Shown: piece after piece, positions 36,360-48,806 of the stretch | Layout of the letters: every line of letters begins with the position of its first letter | Position numbering within the stretch: position 1 is the first letter of the stretch | Assembly (NCBI GenBank): GCA_030655015.1 | Contig: JAURWJ010000150.1 | Span: forward strand, 1 to 64,000 | Origin: Methylotenera sp. | GTDB taxonomy: Bacteria; Pseudomonadota; Gammaproteobacteria; Burkholderiales; Methylophilaceae | Length of the DNA: 64,000 nt | Reading direction: 5' to 3' | Notes under the pieces: model-generated | Told to the model about the DNA's origin: nothing | Seen by the model: the letters and a program-made list of their open reading frames with translations, nothing else | Databases searched by the model: none | Made by a program: the position numbers and the translations under genes

Positions 36360-36540
36360 TTAGCATTTCATAAGGAGTTTTCCTGCGTGAGCAGAATGCG
36401 ACCTAAGGCGGTTGTAGTAGTTTTCCCATCGGGCTAATTTTTCTCGTCAATTGACGTCGCCACCATAATCCAGCATTTGATAAAACTCGCGCTTTACGTC
36501 CACTTGCATATGATGACCAGACACCTTTTTCATAACGCGT
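36360..36540 (-). pseudogene. C-terminal relic of a DDE integrase-core transposase (IS481/IS3 type)
   Basis: On the minus strand one frame reads MQVDVKREFYQMLDYGGDVN, a TGA, then REKLARWENYYNRLRSHSAH and AGKLLMKC before a stop at 36360. This matches the typical end of integrase-core transposases (EFYQLL...LAEWExFYNxxRPHxAxxGKTP). An in-frame stop (36447-36449) and the loss of everything upstream show it is dead. It marks an old insertion between the cofactor genes and the dimethylamine dehydrogenase gene. Confidence 0.7.
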
Positions 36541-36655
36541 GAATTTGTTTGGTAATCCCCCCAGAAAAAGATTGCATTTATAAGTAGAATTTTCTTATGA
36601 TGAATTAAGGAATTTTTACATGAAGATATCAAGATTTACCGACATTTAGAAATTG

Positions 36656-36685
36656 CAATGGGGAGACATTTCTGCCCCCCCATTG
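36656..36685 (-). terminator. Hairpin after the dimethylamine dehydrogenase gene
   Basis: CAATGGGG (36656-36663) pairs with CCCCATTG (36678-36685), with extra C residues in the loop. It lies 38 bp after the minus-strand stop codon and lacks a strong T run. Confidence 0.5.
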
Positions 36686-36722
36686 TTGTTTCAAGAACTT
36701 ATTGTTTCAAGAACATTAGATT

Positions 36723-39017
<2,295 letters not shown>

Positions 39018-39056
39018 CTACTTTTCTTGTATGCCATGTCCATTACTACTAGTGGT

Positions 39057-39072
39057 TACTCCTTATGGAGTA
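39057..39072. promoter_or_regulatory. NarL-type 7-2-7 site upstream of dmd
   Basis: TACTCCT-TA-TGGAGTA is a perfect inverted repeat, and both heptamers fit the NarL consensus TACYYMT. A second, weaker TACTAC lies at 39044. The site is 124 bp before the dmd ATG on the minus strand. Confidence 0.65.
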
Positions 39073-39180
39073 TCGGGCGTGCCGGGGTGTTGAGATGGGT
39101 TATGTTGGTGTGTGCTGAAAAGTACAAAGCGCAAGCGCAGTCTGGTGCTGATGTGCAGGATCATATCGCTTGTGCCATTT

Positions 39181-39216
39181 ATAAAAAAAGCCACGTTAAA
39201 ACGTGGCTTTTTTTAT
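39181..39216 (-). terminator. Terminator after the second cupin gene
   Basis: ATAAAAAAAGCCACGT (39181-39196) pairs perfectly with its complement at 39201-39216 around TAAA, with A and T runs on both sides. It separates the cupin gene from dmd and can work in both directions. Confidence 0.85.
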
Positions 39217-39231
39217 GCGCTGGGGTGTGAA

Positions 39232-39615
39232 TCAGTCGCCGAACGGTGCCGCTACATCTTGGCCAATTCTGATGGCGAATATTTTGCGGACAGTTTCTAT
39301 GGTTTTCCAGGTGATCTTAGAGCCCGCCGCAACAAAAAAGCTGTCGCCGCCTACATAGGTATTAGACGTGCCATTGGCTTCAGTCAGTATGGCTTTGCCT
39401 TCAAACATATACACTAGTTCATCTGCATTGTACGTTACTTGGTAAGTGCCAGGTGTGGCTTCCCAGTAACCAGTTAAAAACTTACCGTCAGCCGGTGCGT
39501 GCTCAATCCATGTTTTCATGGTTGGTGAGCCTTCAACGGGATTCCAGCCACCTAGGTCGGCTGTAATAGGTGCTGTGTTAGGGGTTTTAAATTTGCCAAA
39601 CGAAATCATTGTCAT
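39232..39615 (-). CDS. Cupin_3 (DUF861) family protein
   Basis: A 127-residue cupin. GGWNPVEGSPTMKTWIEH, TGYWEATPGTYQVTYNADELVYMFEGKAILTEANG and GDSFFVAAGSKITWKTIETVRKIFAI follow the DUF861 pattern, in which such proteins are often amine- or ureide-related. An inverted GGAGAG lies 6 nt before the ATG at 39615. It stands upstream of dmd with a terminator between them, so it has its own promoter, near the dyad at 39743-39773. The substrate is unknown. Confidence 0.75.
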   Translation of the reverse strand: MTMISFGKFKTPNTAPITADLGGWNPVEGSPTMKTWIEHAPADGKFLTGYWEATPGTYQVTYNADELVYMFEGKAILTEANGTSNTYVGGDSFFVAAGSKITWKTIETVRKIFAIRIGQDVAAPFGD

Positions 39616-39742
39616 TCAATCTCTCCTGAGGTTTCTTGGTAATAGGTTTATGTAATAAATTACTTCAAAATTAAAACTATTCATCAATAAAAACAATTTA
39701 TTAGTGTTTGCAATTTACTTTAATGAAAATTCTCGTCAATAC

Positions 39743-39773
39743 CAACTAAGGATTAGTCCTTATGTGTTAGTTG
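39743..39773. promoter_or_regulatory. Composite dyad upstream of the cupin gene
   Basis: TAAGGA-TTAG-TCCTTA (39747-39762) is a perfect inverted repeat nested in an outer pair CAACTAA (39743-39749) and TTAGTTG (39767-39773). It lies about 130 bp before the cupin start and looks like an operator. It is not the NarL-type motif. Confidence 0.45.
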
Positions 39774-40009
39774 TCACGGTCTGGGGATATGTCTGTCAAA
39801 GCGTCATCGAATGGATGGCGTATTCGGCTGTTTCTAGGTTTGCTCGAGGTTAAAATAGAGCCACTTATTTACAATGGCTCAAAGACATCAAGGTTCTGCC
39901 TTATGGACTTTGAAATAGATATGTGATGCAAAATATCCAGCAGGGCTGGTTTTGATCTTTAATTTATGCAGTTTAATGACGCTGTCTACACCGACAATTT
40001 CGTTAAAAC
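39774..40009. other. Gap with no recognised feature
   Basis: Together with 39616-39742 this makes a gap of about 390 bases around the dyad. Apart from that dyad I see no gene, RNA or clear repeat. Confidence 0.5.
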
Positions 40010-40126
40010 TTACTCTCCATAATTTTTAACAAATATCCATGCGCTGATCAGGCAAGCCAGACTCAAGCCGCCAATGACAAATATCGCGAGTTCGCCCGCG
40101 CCAGCATAACCCCAAAAATTATTCAT
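40010..40126 (-). CDS. 38-residue single-helix membrane peptide
   Basis: A short reading frame that begins MNNFWGYAGAGELAIFVIGG and ends KNYGE before TAA. The central stretch LAIFVIGGLSLACLISAWIFV would span the membrane once, with a short N-terminus outside and a charged end inside. An AAGGAAC ribosome site lies 7 nt before the ATG. It is 18 bp after the end of the small helix-turn-helix-like gene and so third in the minus-strand transporter operon. By layout it resembles the microprotein coupled to the other permease at 29986. No family is recognised. Confidence 0.6.
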   Translation of the reverse strand: MNNFWGYAGAGELAIFVIGGLSLACLISAWIFVKNYGE

Positions 40127-40144
40127 GGATTGTTCCTTTTCTGG

Positions 40145-40429
40145 TTAAGGTAATAGCAGTCCGGTATCTACCATTCTGGATATTCCAAAGTCTGAAAGCT
40201 GATAGTTAAACATTAGTTTTAATGTTCCGTCAGTAGCTTCCAGCTTCTCATCAATCCGCCTAACTAAACCGGCAGCTGAGAGTTCATCTAAAGCAATACG
40301 TATGGATTTTTCTCTAAAATCGCCTGACTCGCCATATTCAATGAATGCATTTTTAACTAACTGATGGTCCCACATATGTGCGACCTTGCTTAATTCAGTA
40401 AGTAGAAATCCTTTTTGGTGCAGTTTCAT
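40145..40429 (-). CDS. Small winged-helix-like hypothetical protein
   Basis: A 94-residue soluble protein. KSIRIALDELSAAGLVRRIDEKL, followed by strand-like segments (GTLKLMFNYQLSDFGISRMVDTG), resembles a winged-helix recognition unit, but I cannot name a family. Its start overlaps the stop of the transporter gene by 4 bp (coupled translation), and the 38-residue peptide gene follows. It may be a regulator or partner of the transporter. Confidence 0.6.
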   Translation of the reverse strand: MKLHQKGFLLTELSKVAHMWDHQLVKNAFIEYGESGDFREKSIRIALDELSAAGLVRRIDEKLEATDGTLKLMFNYQLSDFGISRMVDTGLLLP

Positions 40430-41517
40430 GGCAGTACTCCAATATTGCTGTTCTTATCACTGTTATCGCGCAGTTGTGCTACAGATTCAGCGGGTTCACT
40501 GAACATGATAAAGCTGCCAAGCACTGTGAGCACTAGTCCCAGTATAAAGAACCATTCTGGCAGTTGTAAGGTAAAGGCAGCGATAAAGATCAGCGCAAAT
40601 ACCGCATATAAATTGCCAATAGCTTCACCACGTCCAACACCGATTAAGCTGAAACTCTTGTAAAAGGCCGTATAGCAATAGGCATGGCAGGCGGCTGCTA
40701 ACACTATCCACAACATAGCCTTGCCATGAGTGACTGTACCAATAATAAGCTCTTTGATCGGCAGCTCAGTAAATGTGGCGAGTATTGGTAATATGAATAT
40801 CCCCCAAAATAGTATTTCAAAGGAGAATCGACAGTGAATTCCAACATCAGGGTCAGAAACATCCATTGCTCTCCCCGCTACGGCACCTTCAGATCCCCAG
40901 CCAATGGCCGACATGATGCCGCCTAAATAGCCTAACCATGCATTGGGATTAGACGCATCCATCTCGCCGAATAGGCTAGGGCCATAAATGACCATGCCAC
41001 CGAAAATGATAATGCACATGCCGATAGCGGCGCGTTTGGAGATTTTTTCCTTATACCAAAGCCTTGCAATGACTGCACCTATTACTGGGTAAAATAAAGA
41101 TGAGATTGCTGCAAATACTGGCCCGATAAAGCCCATTGCCATGTAGGATCCAAAAATTGCCAATGGGCCGCCACATAAAGATGCCAGGGCATACCATTTA
41201 GATATCTTGCGGAAGCGCACCATGGTTCGGCCATAGTCTTTTAGCTTGCCAAGGACTAAGTTCCAGATAAGTAAGAATAAAAAAACTGTAATTGCGTGTA
41301 TCCAAGTCATGACTGCGGTGGCTGCTAGCCTCAGAGACAGATTGTCTACAGCAATATCTACATAAGGGTGTTCAAACCATAGCGCGGTTCCCGGTACGTA
41401 CCATGCCCCCCATAGAATAGCTGTCCAAAGTGCCCACATAAATCCCCAGCGTTGATTGCGTGCGTAGTGTTTGTGTAATGTTTGCTTTAGTGTCGGGTTG
41501 CTCACATTAACCTTCAT
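40426..41517 (-). CDS. DMT-superfamily (EamA-like) membrane transporter
   Basis: A 363-residue membrane protein with about ten hydrophobic segments in two halves. RWGFMWALWTAILWGAWYVPGTALW opens the first half. SSLFYPVIGAVIARLWYKEKISKRAAIGMCIIIFGGMVI is the typical end of an EamA repeat, and the second repeat ends ILGLVLTVLGSFIMF. A polar loop (SDPDVGIHCRFSFE) lies between. It heads a three-gene minus-strand operon and is divergent from the APC permease. Import or export of di- or trimethylamine or a related solute is suggested by context only. Confidence 0.75.
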   Translation of the reverse strand: MKVNVSNPTLKQTLHKHYARNQRWGFMWALWTAILWGAWYVPGTALWFEHPYVDIAVDNLSLRLAATAVMTWIHAITVFLFLLIWNLVLGKLKDYGRTMVRFRKISKWYALASLCGGPLAIFGSYMAMGFIGPVFAAISSLFYPVIGAVIARLWYKEKISKRAAIGMCIIIFGGMVIYGPSLFGEMDASNPNAWLGYLGGIMSAIGWGSEGAVAGRAMDVSDPDVGIHCRFSFEILFWGIFILPILATFTELPIKELIIGTVTHGKAMLWIVLAAACHAYCYTAFYKSFSLIGVGRGEAIGNLYAVFALIFIAAFTLQLPEWFFILGLVLTVLGSFIMFSEPAESVAQLRDNSDKNSNIGVLP

Positions 41518-41693
41518 CTTGTATATTAAATAAGTGTTAGTTGCCGTGATTTACAGAGCAACTCAGTGTTGACGATTCGTTACTCTTGGAGCCTGATGAA
41601 TATATCAATAATTAGGTAATAGATTTGCTGGGTTGTTTAGATTTTACGCAATAGTAATTGTTAGAAACGGCATTAAAAACTATCTTGAAGTGG

Positions 41694-41709
41694 TAGTACC
41701 AAAGAGGTA
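41694..41709. promoter_or_regulatory. NarL-type site 1 (degenerate) before the APC permease
   Basis: TAGTACC-AA-AGAGGTA. The right heptamer read inversely (TACCTCT) fits the NarL consensus, and the left has one central mismatch. Confidence 0.4.
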
Positions 41710-41761
41710 TTTTAATGATGATCGTGACATGGAAGATAATAGCGAGTAGAAATTTTCATGC

Positions 41762-41777
41762 TACTACTTAAAGAGTA
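41762..41777. promoter_or_regulatory. NarL-type site 2 before the APC permease
   Basis: TACTACT-TA-AAGAGTA, a 7-2-7 inverted repeat with a perfect left heptamer and one mismatch to full symmetry. It is about 205 bp before the permease start and 245 bp before the divergent DMT transporter start. Confidence 0.55.
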
Positions 41778-41980
41778 ATCCGTAGTGAGAATTGTATTCA
41801 ACTAACGATTGTCATCAAAATGACTCGAATACGGGAACTTTATCGCTGACCGTATGAAAGCAGTATTGCTAGGCGGAAAATTTGATTCTATTGCTTTACC
41901 CAGTTAGGCGGTCCTAAATATAGTAACTTAGGCTGTATTGGGGCTGTATTGGGAAATTTTAAAAATTAAGGGGACTTAAA

Positions 41981-43678
41981 TTGAGCGTAAATTCTTCAGT
42001 TGATGCCATATCAGCTGATCTTTCTGAGAATGTGGCCGTGCAAAACGCTACGTTACACAGAAAAATCGGTTGGCAGGGTGCATTTTGGGTGGCAAGTGGC
42101 GTTCCTGCACTTGTCTTGTTTTCAATCGGTGCAATTGCAGCAACGGTAGGTAAGCCGGCCTGGATGATTTGGGCTATTTCTATTACATTTGGTTTTATAC
42201 AGGCCTTTACTTATGCTGAGATTGCAGGCTTGTTTCCACATAAATCGGGTGGCGCATCCGTTTATGGTTCAGTTGCATGGGTGAGATACAGTAAGTTTGT
42301 GGCACCTGTATCAGTATGGTGTAACTGGTTTGCTTGGTCTCCCGTACTAGCTATCGGGTCTGGGCTGGCAGCCGGCTATATGCTGAGTGCGCTGTTTGCG
42401 CCTGACGCAGTGATTAATACCTGGCAAATTACGCTACTTGATTTAGGCGCGATTAAAGATGGTTTGTCGCTGAGAATTAACGCTACCTTTATCGTAGGTG
42501 CCGCGGTGCTGTTGTCTGTGTTTACGATTCAGCATGGTGGTATTTTACGTTCAGCCAGAACCACGATGATTCTCGGTGTTATTGCACTGATTCCGCTGAT
42601 GTTGATTGGTTTGGTGCCTTTATTAACCGGTGATATTTCACAAGCCAACTTTTTTCCACTGGCACCGTTAGCGCATGATGATGTGGGTAATGTGATTGAC
42701 GGCGTGTGGGGTATTGAGGGCTGGAAACTTATGGCGGGTGGTCTGTTTATTGCGGCATGGTCGACTTATGGTTTTGAAACCGCAGTTTGTTATACACGTG
42801 AGTTCAAAAATCCGAAGACAGATACATTTAAAGCTATCTTTTACTCAGGTTTGCTTTGTATTGCGGTATTTACGCTGGTACCTATCGCTTTTCAAAGTCA
42901 TTTAGGTTTGGGTCACATGGTGAGTCCAGCTGTAGTGGATGCTGCGGGGGTTGTTACTTCGCCAGCAGTTTATGATGGCATGCTGGAAGCTTCAATTTAT
43001 AGCGGTATGGGTGTGGCGGCAGCATTTTCTGACATTATAGGCGGCGGTGCATTTATTGCCAACGTGATGGTCATTATGATGGTGCTTGCATTAATTTTAG
43101 CTATCATGACTTCAATGGCGGGTTCTTCACGGACACTTTATCAGGCTTCAGTGGATGGTTGGTTGCCGAAATATTTGTCTACAGTGAATACGCACGGTGC
43201 ACCTACCAGTGCTATGTGGACAGATCTTTGCTTTAACTTGGTTCTGTTGATGATGTCAGATTATGTATTCATCCTTGCAGCTTCAAACATTGGTTATATT
43301 ATTTTTAACTTCCTTAACCTTAATTCTGGTTGGATCCATCGTATGGATAGACCTAATTGGGATCGCCCATACAAGGCGCCTACCATACTCTTGGCTTTAG
43401 GTGCAGTGCTAGGCTTTGCTAACTTAGCAATCATGGGCTTAGGTGCAAGTATTTGGGGCGAAGGAACATTAAAAACAGGGTTGATTTTTGCAGCACTGAT
43501 TATTCCAGTGTTCATTTATCGTCACTATGTTCAGGATAAAGGTAAATTTCCTGAGGCAATGTTAGAAGATATGCATATCAACACGCATGAAGACGGTGTT
43601 GCTAATCGTGCCGGTATTCTGCCCTATATAGCACTAGCCGCAGGAGTGGCGCTGGTTTGGTATATGAATAGTTTGTAG
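41981..43678 (+). CDS. APC-superfamily amino acid/amine permease
   Basis: A 565-residue transporter with 12 or more membrane segments. WQGAFWVASGVPALVLFSIGAIA is helix 1, with the APC-type glycine break. FIQAFTYAEIAGLFPHKSGGASVY is helix 2 and its loop. AAWSTYGFETAVCYTREFKNPKTD is the conserved helix 6 and following loop. The C-terminal extension has further helices. A TTG start is used, supported by AAGGGGA 5 nt upstream and no nearby ATG. It lies between the dimethylamine- and trimethylamine-dehydrogenase genes under NarL-type sites, so it is a likely uptake system for these amines (inference). Confidence 0.85.
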   Translation: MSVNSSVDAISADLSENVAVQNATLHRKIGWQGAFWVASGVPALVLFSIGAIAATVGKPAWMIWAISITFGFIQAFTYAEIAGLFPHKSGGASVYGSVAWVRYSKFVAPVSVWCNWFAWSPVLAIGSGLAAGYMLSALFAPDAVINTWQITLLDLGAIKDGLSLRINATFIVGAAVLLSVFTIQHGGILRSARTTMILGVIALIPLMLIGLVPLLTGDISQANFFPLAPLAHDDVGNVIDGVWGIEGWKLMAGGLFIAAWSTYGFETAVCYTREFKNPKTDTFKAIFYSGLLCIAVFTLVPIAFQSHLGLGHMVSPAVVDAAGVVTSPAVYDGMLEASIYSGMGVAAAFSDIIGGGAFIANVMVIMMVLALILAIMTSMAGSSRTLYQASVDGWLPKYLSTVNTHGAPTSAMWTDLCFNLVLLMMSDYVFILAASNIGYIIFNFLNLNSGWIHRMDRPNWDRPYKAPTILLALGAVLGFANLAIMGLGASIWGEGTLKTGLIFAALIIPVFIYRHYVQDKGKFPEAMLEDMHINTHEDGVANRAGILPYIALAAGVALVWYMNSL

Positions 43679-43724
43679 TATCTGCGAATGCCTGAGCAGT
43701 CTCAGCAGGCTAGCTTGTACTAAT

Positions 43725-43762
43725 AAAAGCGGGAGAGGTATTTAATCCTCTCCCGCTTTTTT
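43725..43762 (+). terminator. Terminator after the APC permease
   Basis: AAAAGCGGGAGAGG (43725-43738) pairs perfectly with CCTCTCCCGCTTTT (43747-43760) and is followed by T residues. Confidence 0.9.
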
Positions 43763-43788
43763 GTGTCTTTTTGATACGTTTTCATGAA

Positions 43789-43804
43789 TAACACTTTAGT
43801 AGTA
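43789..43804. promoter_or_regulatory. NarL-type 7-2-7 site upstream of tmd
   Basis: TAACACT-TT-AGTAGTA. The right heptamer is perfect when inverted (TACTACT), and the left has one mismatch at its third base. It lies 97 bp before the tmd ATG. Confidence 0.55.
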
Positions 43805-43888
43805 AGCCATGAGGGTAATTGTTTGAACAGGACATCCACATGAAAATAACACATCAGCAAAACTCATCAACATGACCCACCAACATAA

Positions 43889-46093
<2,205 letters not shown>

Positions 46094-46102
46094 TTAGTTT
46101 GA

Positions 46103-46136
46103 AAATGATCGCCACAAAATTACGTGGCGATCATTT
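46103..46136 (+). terminator. Hairpin after tmd
   Basis: AAATGATCGCCAC (46103-46115) pairs perfectly with GTGGCGATCATTT (46124-46136) around an 8-nt loop. There is no long T run. It lies between tmd and the globin-like gene. Confidence 0.65.
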
Positions 46137-46154
46137 AAAGCTTGATAGTTATTG

Positions 46155-46583
46155 ATGACGTCTATGCAGATTGAAGTGGTGCAGTCTCTATGGAAAAGCG
46201 TTCTGCCATTGCGTGATGACGTAGCCCACTTATTTTACAGGCGATTATTCGAAATTGAGCCTGAGTTGAGTGTGTTGTTTAAGGGCGATATGCAGGACAG
46301 TGTCAAAAAAATAATATTGACGCTTGACCTTGCAATCCTGAATTTAGGGCAGTTGGAGAAGGTGATGCCGGTATTACAAGAGATGTCTAACCGTTATGTT
46401 CAATGTGGTATGAAAGTGGATAGCAATGTTGTACGGAATACTTTGCTAGCAACGCTTGAGCAATGTTTGGGTGAGGCATTTACGGTGAGTCTGCGCAACG
46501 ATTGGATCCAATCCTATGACTTGTTGCTTGGTGTAATGAAAGATGCTGTAACAGAAAAAGTTACTTATGGCTTTACGGATTAA
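46155..46583 (+). CDS. Globin-fold protein lacking the proximal histidine
   Basis: A 142-residue protein whose length and pattern match single-domain bacterial haemoglobins: VQSLWKSVLPLRDDVAHLFYRRLFEIEPELSVLFKGDM, LPAV-like VMPVLQEMSNRYVQCGMKVDSN, and NDWIQSYDLLLGVMKDAV. In haemoglobins the helix F segment reads xxKHxxxGV and its His binds haem iron. Here that place is Tyr (NRYVQCG), so ordinary haem binding is doubtful. It may be a sensor or scaffold. The ATG at 46155 follows an in-frame TTG; ribosome sites are weak. It lies between tmd and the membrane electron-transfer gene. Confidence 0.7.
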   Translation: MTSMQIEVVQSLWKSVLPLRDDVAHLFYRRLFEIEPELSVLFKGDMQDSVKKIILTLDLAILNLGQLEKVMPVLQEMSNRYVQCGMKVDSNVVRNTLLATLEQCLGEAFTVSLRNDWIQSYDLLLGVMKDAVTEKVTYGFTD

Positions 46584-46594
46584 TTTAGCTTCAT

Positions 46595-46610
46595 CACTAC
46601 TAAAGTGATG
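46595..46610. promoter_or_regulatory. NarL-type 7-2-7 site (degenerate) before the membrane Fe-S gene
   Basis: CACTACT-AA-AGTGATG, a 7-2-7 layout with the first base of each heptamer changed to C (inverse CATCACT). It lies 68 bp before the start of the 708-residue oxidoreductase. Confidence 0.45.
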
Positions 46611-46677
46611 CCTACTTAAACGATAAGTCTGTACTTAAAGATTTAAATATAACTTAAATAAACAGCGAGCGACGCAA

Positions 46678-48804
46678 ATGAATAATCCTAGTGAAATTAC
46701 CAGAGTCTTGTTTGAAAACTTTCAGCCACAAACAATACACTTATTCTACGTAATTGGTTATGCAGCGATTGCGACTTTTATGTATGGTGTTTATGTCCAA
46801 ATACGTAAGTACCGTCGTGGTAAACCCGATGTTTCATGGGGCGAGTTTTGCCAGCGTTTTGTGGACATGGTTAAAACGATGGCAACTCACCGCACGCTGG
46901 TGCGCCGAGATAAAAGTGCCGGTCGTGCACATGGCCTTATTTTCTTTGGCTTCGTGCTCCTGTTCATCGGCACGTCTATCATCACTTTAGAATACGATAT
47001 TCTGGAGCCACTCTTTGGTGTTAAGTTCTGGTACGGTAATTTTTATCTACTATTCTCGCTGGTATTGGATTTGGCTGGTGCGGGTTTGATTATTGGTCTA
47101 ATTTACATGATGTACCGCCGTAAATGGCTGCACCTGCCTAAACTGGATTACAAAAGGGTTGATAGGCAAGAGGGTGACCCTGACTTCGACCGTAGTCAAT
47201 ATCGTCGCGAAGACTGGGCATTTTTGTGGTCTTTCATACTGATCGGTATCACAGGCTTTATTTTAGAAGCGACACGTCTAGTATGGCTTAGTGGTCGTCC
47301 AACGGTGTGGGATTACCGTATGTGGTCGCCAGTGGGTGCTTTGTTGGCCCACGCCATGCAGGCTGTAGGGTTGACCGCAGAAGGCGCTGGTTCGCTACGC
47401 CCTAGTTTGTGGTGGTTTCATGGCTTAATTTCACTGACATTTATCGCCTTTATTCCATACTCAAAAATTAAACATATCTTCACTGCGGCTGCATCACTGA
47501 TGTTTAAGGATCCGCTTGCCGGCAAAAGATTACCTAGAGTACCTGATGACCAAAAAACCGCAGGATATAAACTCATTACAGATTTAACCTGGAAGAACTT
47601 GCTACATCTTGATGCATGTACCAAGTGTGGTCGTTGTCAGGAAGCTTGTCCGGCAAATGCTGTTGGTGCCCCATTGTCGCCTAGAGATGTGATTCTTTCA
47701 CTTCGCGAATTTGCCAACCATGCCTTGAGTGCCAAGGAGCTGCCTAAGGAAGCTGAGCTGGATATTCATGGTAAAGATATTGGTCAAGTGTTCATGGAAA
47801 CATTGTGGTCTTGCCGTACTTGTCTGGCTTGTGTCGAGATATGCCCGGTAGCAGTTGAGCATGTGCCTATTATTGTACAAATGCGCCGCAATCTGGTCGA
47901 GGCAGGCGAAATGGAGCCTTTGCTAGAAAAAACACTGCAAACTATTCATAAAACTGGCAATTCATTCGGTGAATCTAAACGCAAAAGAGCGAATTGGACT
48001 AAAGAGCTGCCCTTTGAAATTAAGGATGCCCGCAAGGAGCCTGTGGATGTGTTGTGGTTTGTTGGAGACTACGCATCGTTTGATCCGCGTAATCAGAAGG
48101 TAACCCAGTCATTTGCACGATTGTTGCATCATGCAGGCGTGAATTTCGGCCTGTTGTTTGAAGCAGAACTCAATGCTGGTAATGACGTGCGTCGAGTCGG
48201 TGAGGAGGGGCTTTACGAGCTGTTGGCATCGTCTAATATCGGTACGATTCAATCTTGCGACTTTAAGTCTATCGTGACGACGGATCCACATTCCTTTAAT
48301 ACGATACGTAATGAATACCCGGACTTTGGCGGAACATTTGAGATTAATCACTACACGACCATGGTCAAGCAGTTAATAGAGAGTGGTCAGATCAAGCTCA
48401 AGAAGAAACTGGATTATCGCGTTACTTTTCATGATCCATGCCATTTAGGTCGATATAACAAAGGTTTTGATGCACCACGTGATGTACTGAAATTACTTGG
48501 TTGTGAATTGGTTGAAATGGCACGTAATCGTGACAATTCGTTCTGTTGCGGTGCAGGTGGCGGTCGTATCTGGATACCTGATCCAGTAGGTATTGAGAAG
48601 CCATCGGCAAATCGTATGAAAGAGGCTGGTGTCATTGAAGGCTTGCAAGTGTTCGTGGTTTCTTGCCCTAAAGATCTGACCATGTTTGAAGATGCACTTA
48701 AGACTTCAGGATTTGAAGGTCAGTTTGTAGTCAAGGAGCTGATTGAGCTTATTGATGAATGCATTGAATACGAGGCTTGGGAAGACATCCCGCAGGCGGT
48801 TTGA
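46678..48804 (+). CDS. Membrane HdrD-like Fe-S oxidoreductase, probable ETF:quinone oxidoreductase (DgcB/EMO type)
   Basis: A 708-residue protein. The N-terminal third has about five or six membrane helices with NarI-like spacing (HLFYVIGYAAIATFMYG, GLIFFGFVLLFIGTSIITLEY, the third and fourth near residues 123-145 and 181-205, and WWFHGLISLTFIAFIPYSK), with His residues that could bind haem b. Two 4Fe-4S motifs follow: CTKCGRCQEACP and CRTCLACVEICP. Two CCG-type segments end the protein, one degenerate and one HDPCHLGRYN with SFCCGAGGGRIW. This is the plan of heterodisulfide-reductase-like proteins that take electrons from ETF, as in DgcB of dimethylglycine use. With etfBA downstream it probably links ETF to quinone for the amine dehydrogenases. 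Confidence 0.85.
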   Translation: MNNPSEITRVLFENFQPQTIHLFYVIGYAAIATFMYGVYVQIRKYRRGKPDVSWGEFCQRFVDMVKTMATHRTLVRRDKSAGRAHGLIFFGFVLLFIGTSIITLEYDILEPLFGVKFWYGNFYLLFSLVLDLAGAGLIIGLIYMMYRRKWLHLPKLDYKRVDRQEGDPDFDRSQYRREDWAFLWSFILIGITGFILEATRLVWLSGRPTVWDYRMWSPVGALLAHAMQAVGLTAEGAGSLRPSLWWFHGLISLTFIAFIPYSKIKHIFTAAASLMFKDPLAGKRLPRVPDDQKTAGYKLITDLTWKNLLHLDACTKCGRCQEACPANAVGAPLSPRDVILSLREFANHALSAKELPKEAELDIHGKDIGQVFMETLWSCRTCLACVEICPVAVEHVPIIVQMRRNLVEAGEMEPLLEKTLQTIHKTGNSFGESKRKRANWTKELPFEIKDARKEPVDVLWFVGDYASFDPRNQKVTQSFARLLHHAGVNFGLLFEAELNAGNDVRRVGEEGLYELLASSNIGTIQSCDFKSIVTTDPHSFNTIRNEYPDFGGTFEINHYTTMVKQLIESGQIKLKKKLDYRVTFHDPCHLGRYNKGFDAPRDVLKLLGCELVEMARNRDNSFCCGAGGGRIWIPDPVGIEKPSANRMKEAGVIEGLQVFVVSCPKDLTMFEDALKTSGFEGQFVVKELIELIDECIEYEAWEDIPQAV

Positions 48805-48806
48805 TA

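Larger units (their letters stand above)
36240..36722. other. Intergenic stretch with transposase relic and hairpin
   Basis: No intact gene. It holds the transposase tail (36360-36540), AT-rich sequence, and a hairpin at 36656-36685 after the dimethylamine dehydrogenase stop. Confidence 0.6.
41518..41980. other. Divergent promoter region between two transporter operons
   Basis: 463 bases without a gene. Two NarL-type sites (41694-41709 and 41762-41777) lie in the middle. AAGGGGA (41969-41975) is the ribosome site for the TTG-started APC permease. Confidence 0.55.
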
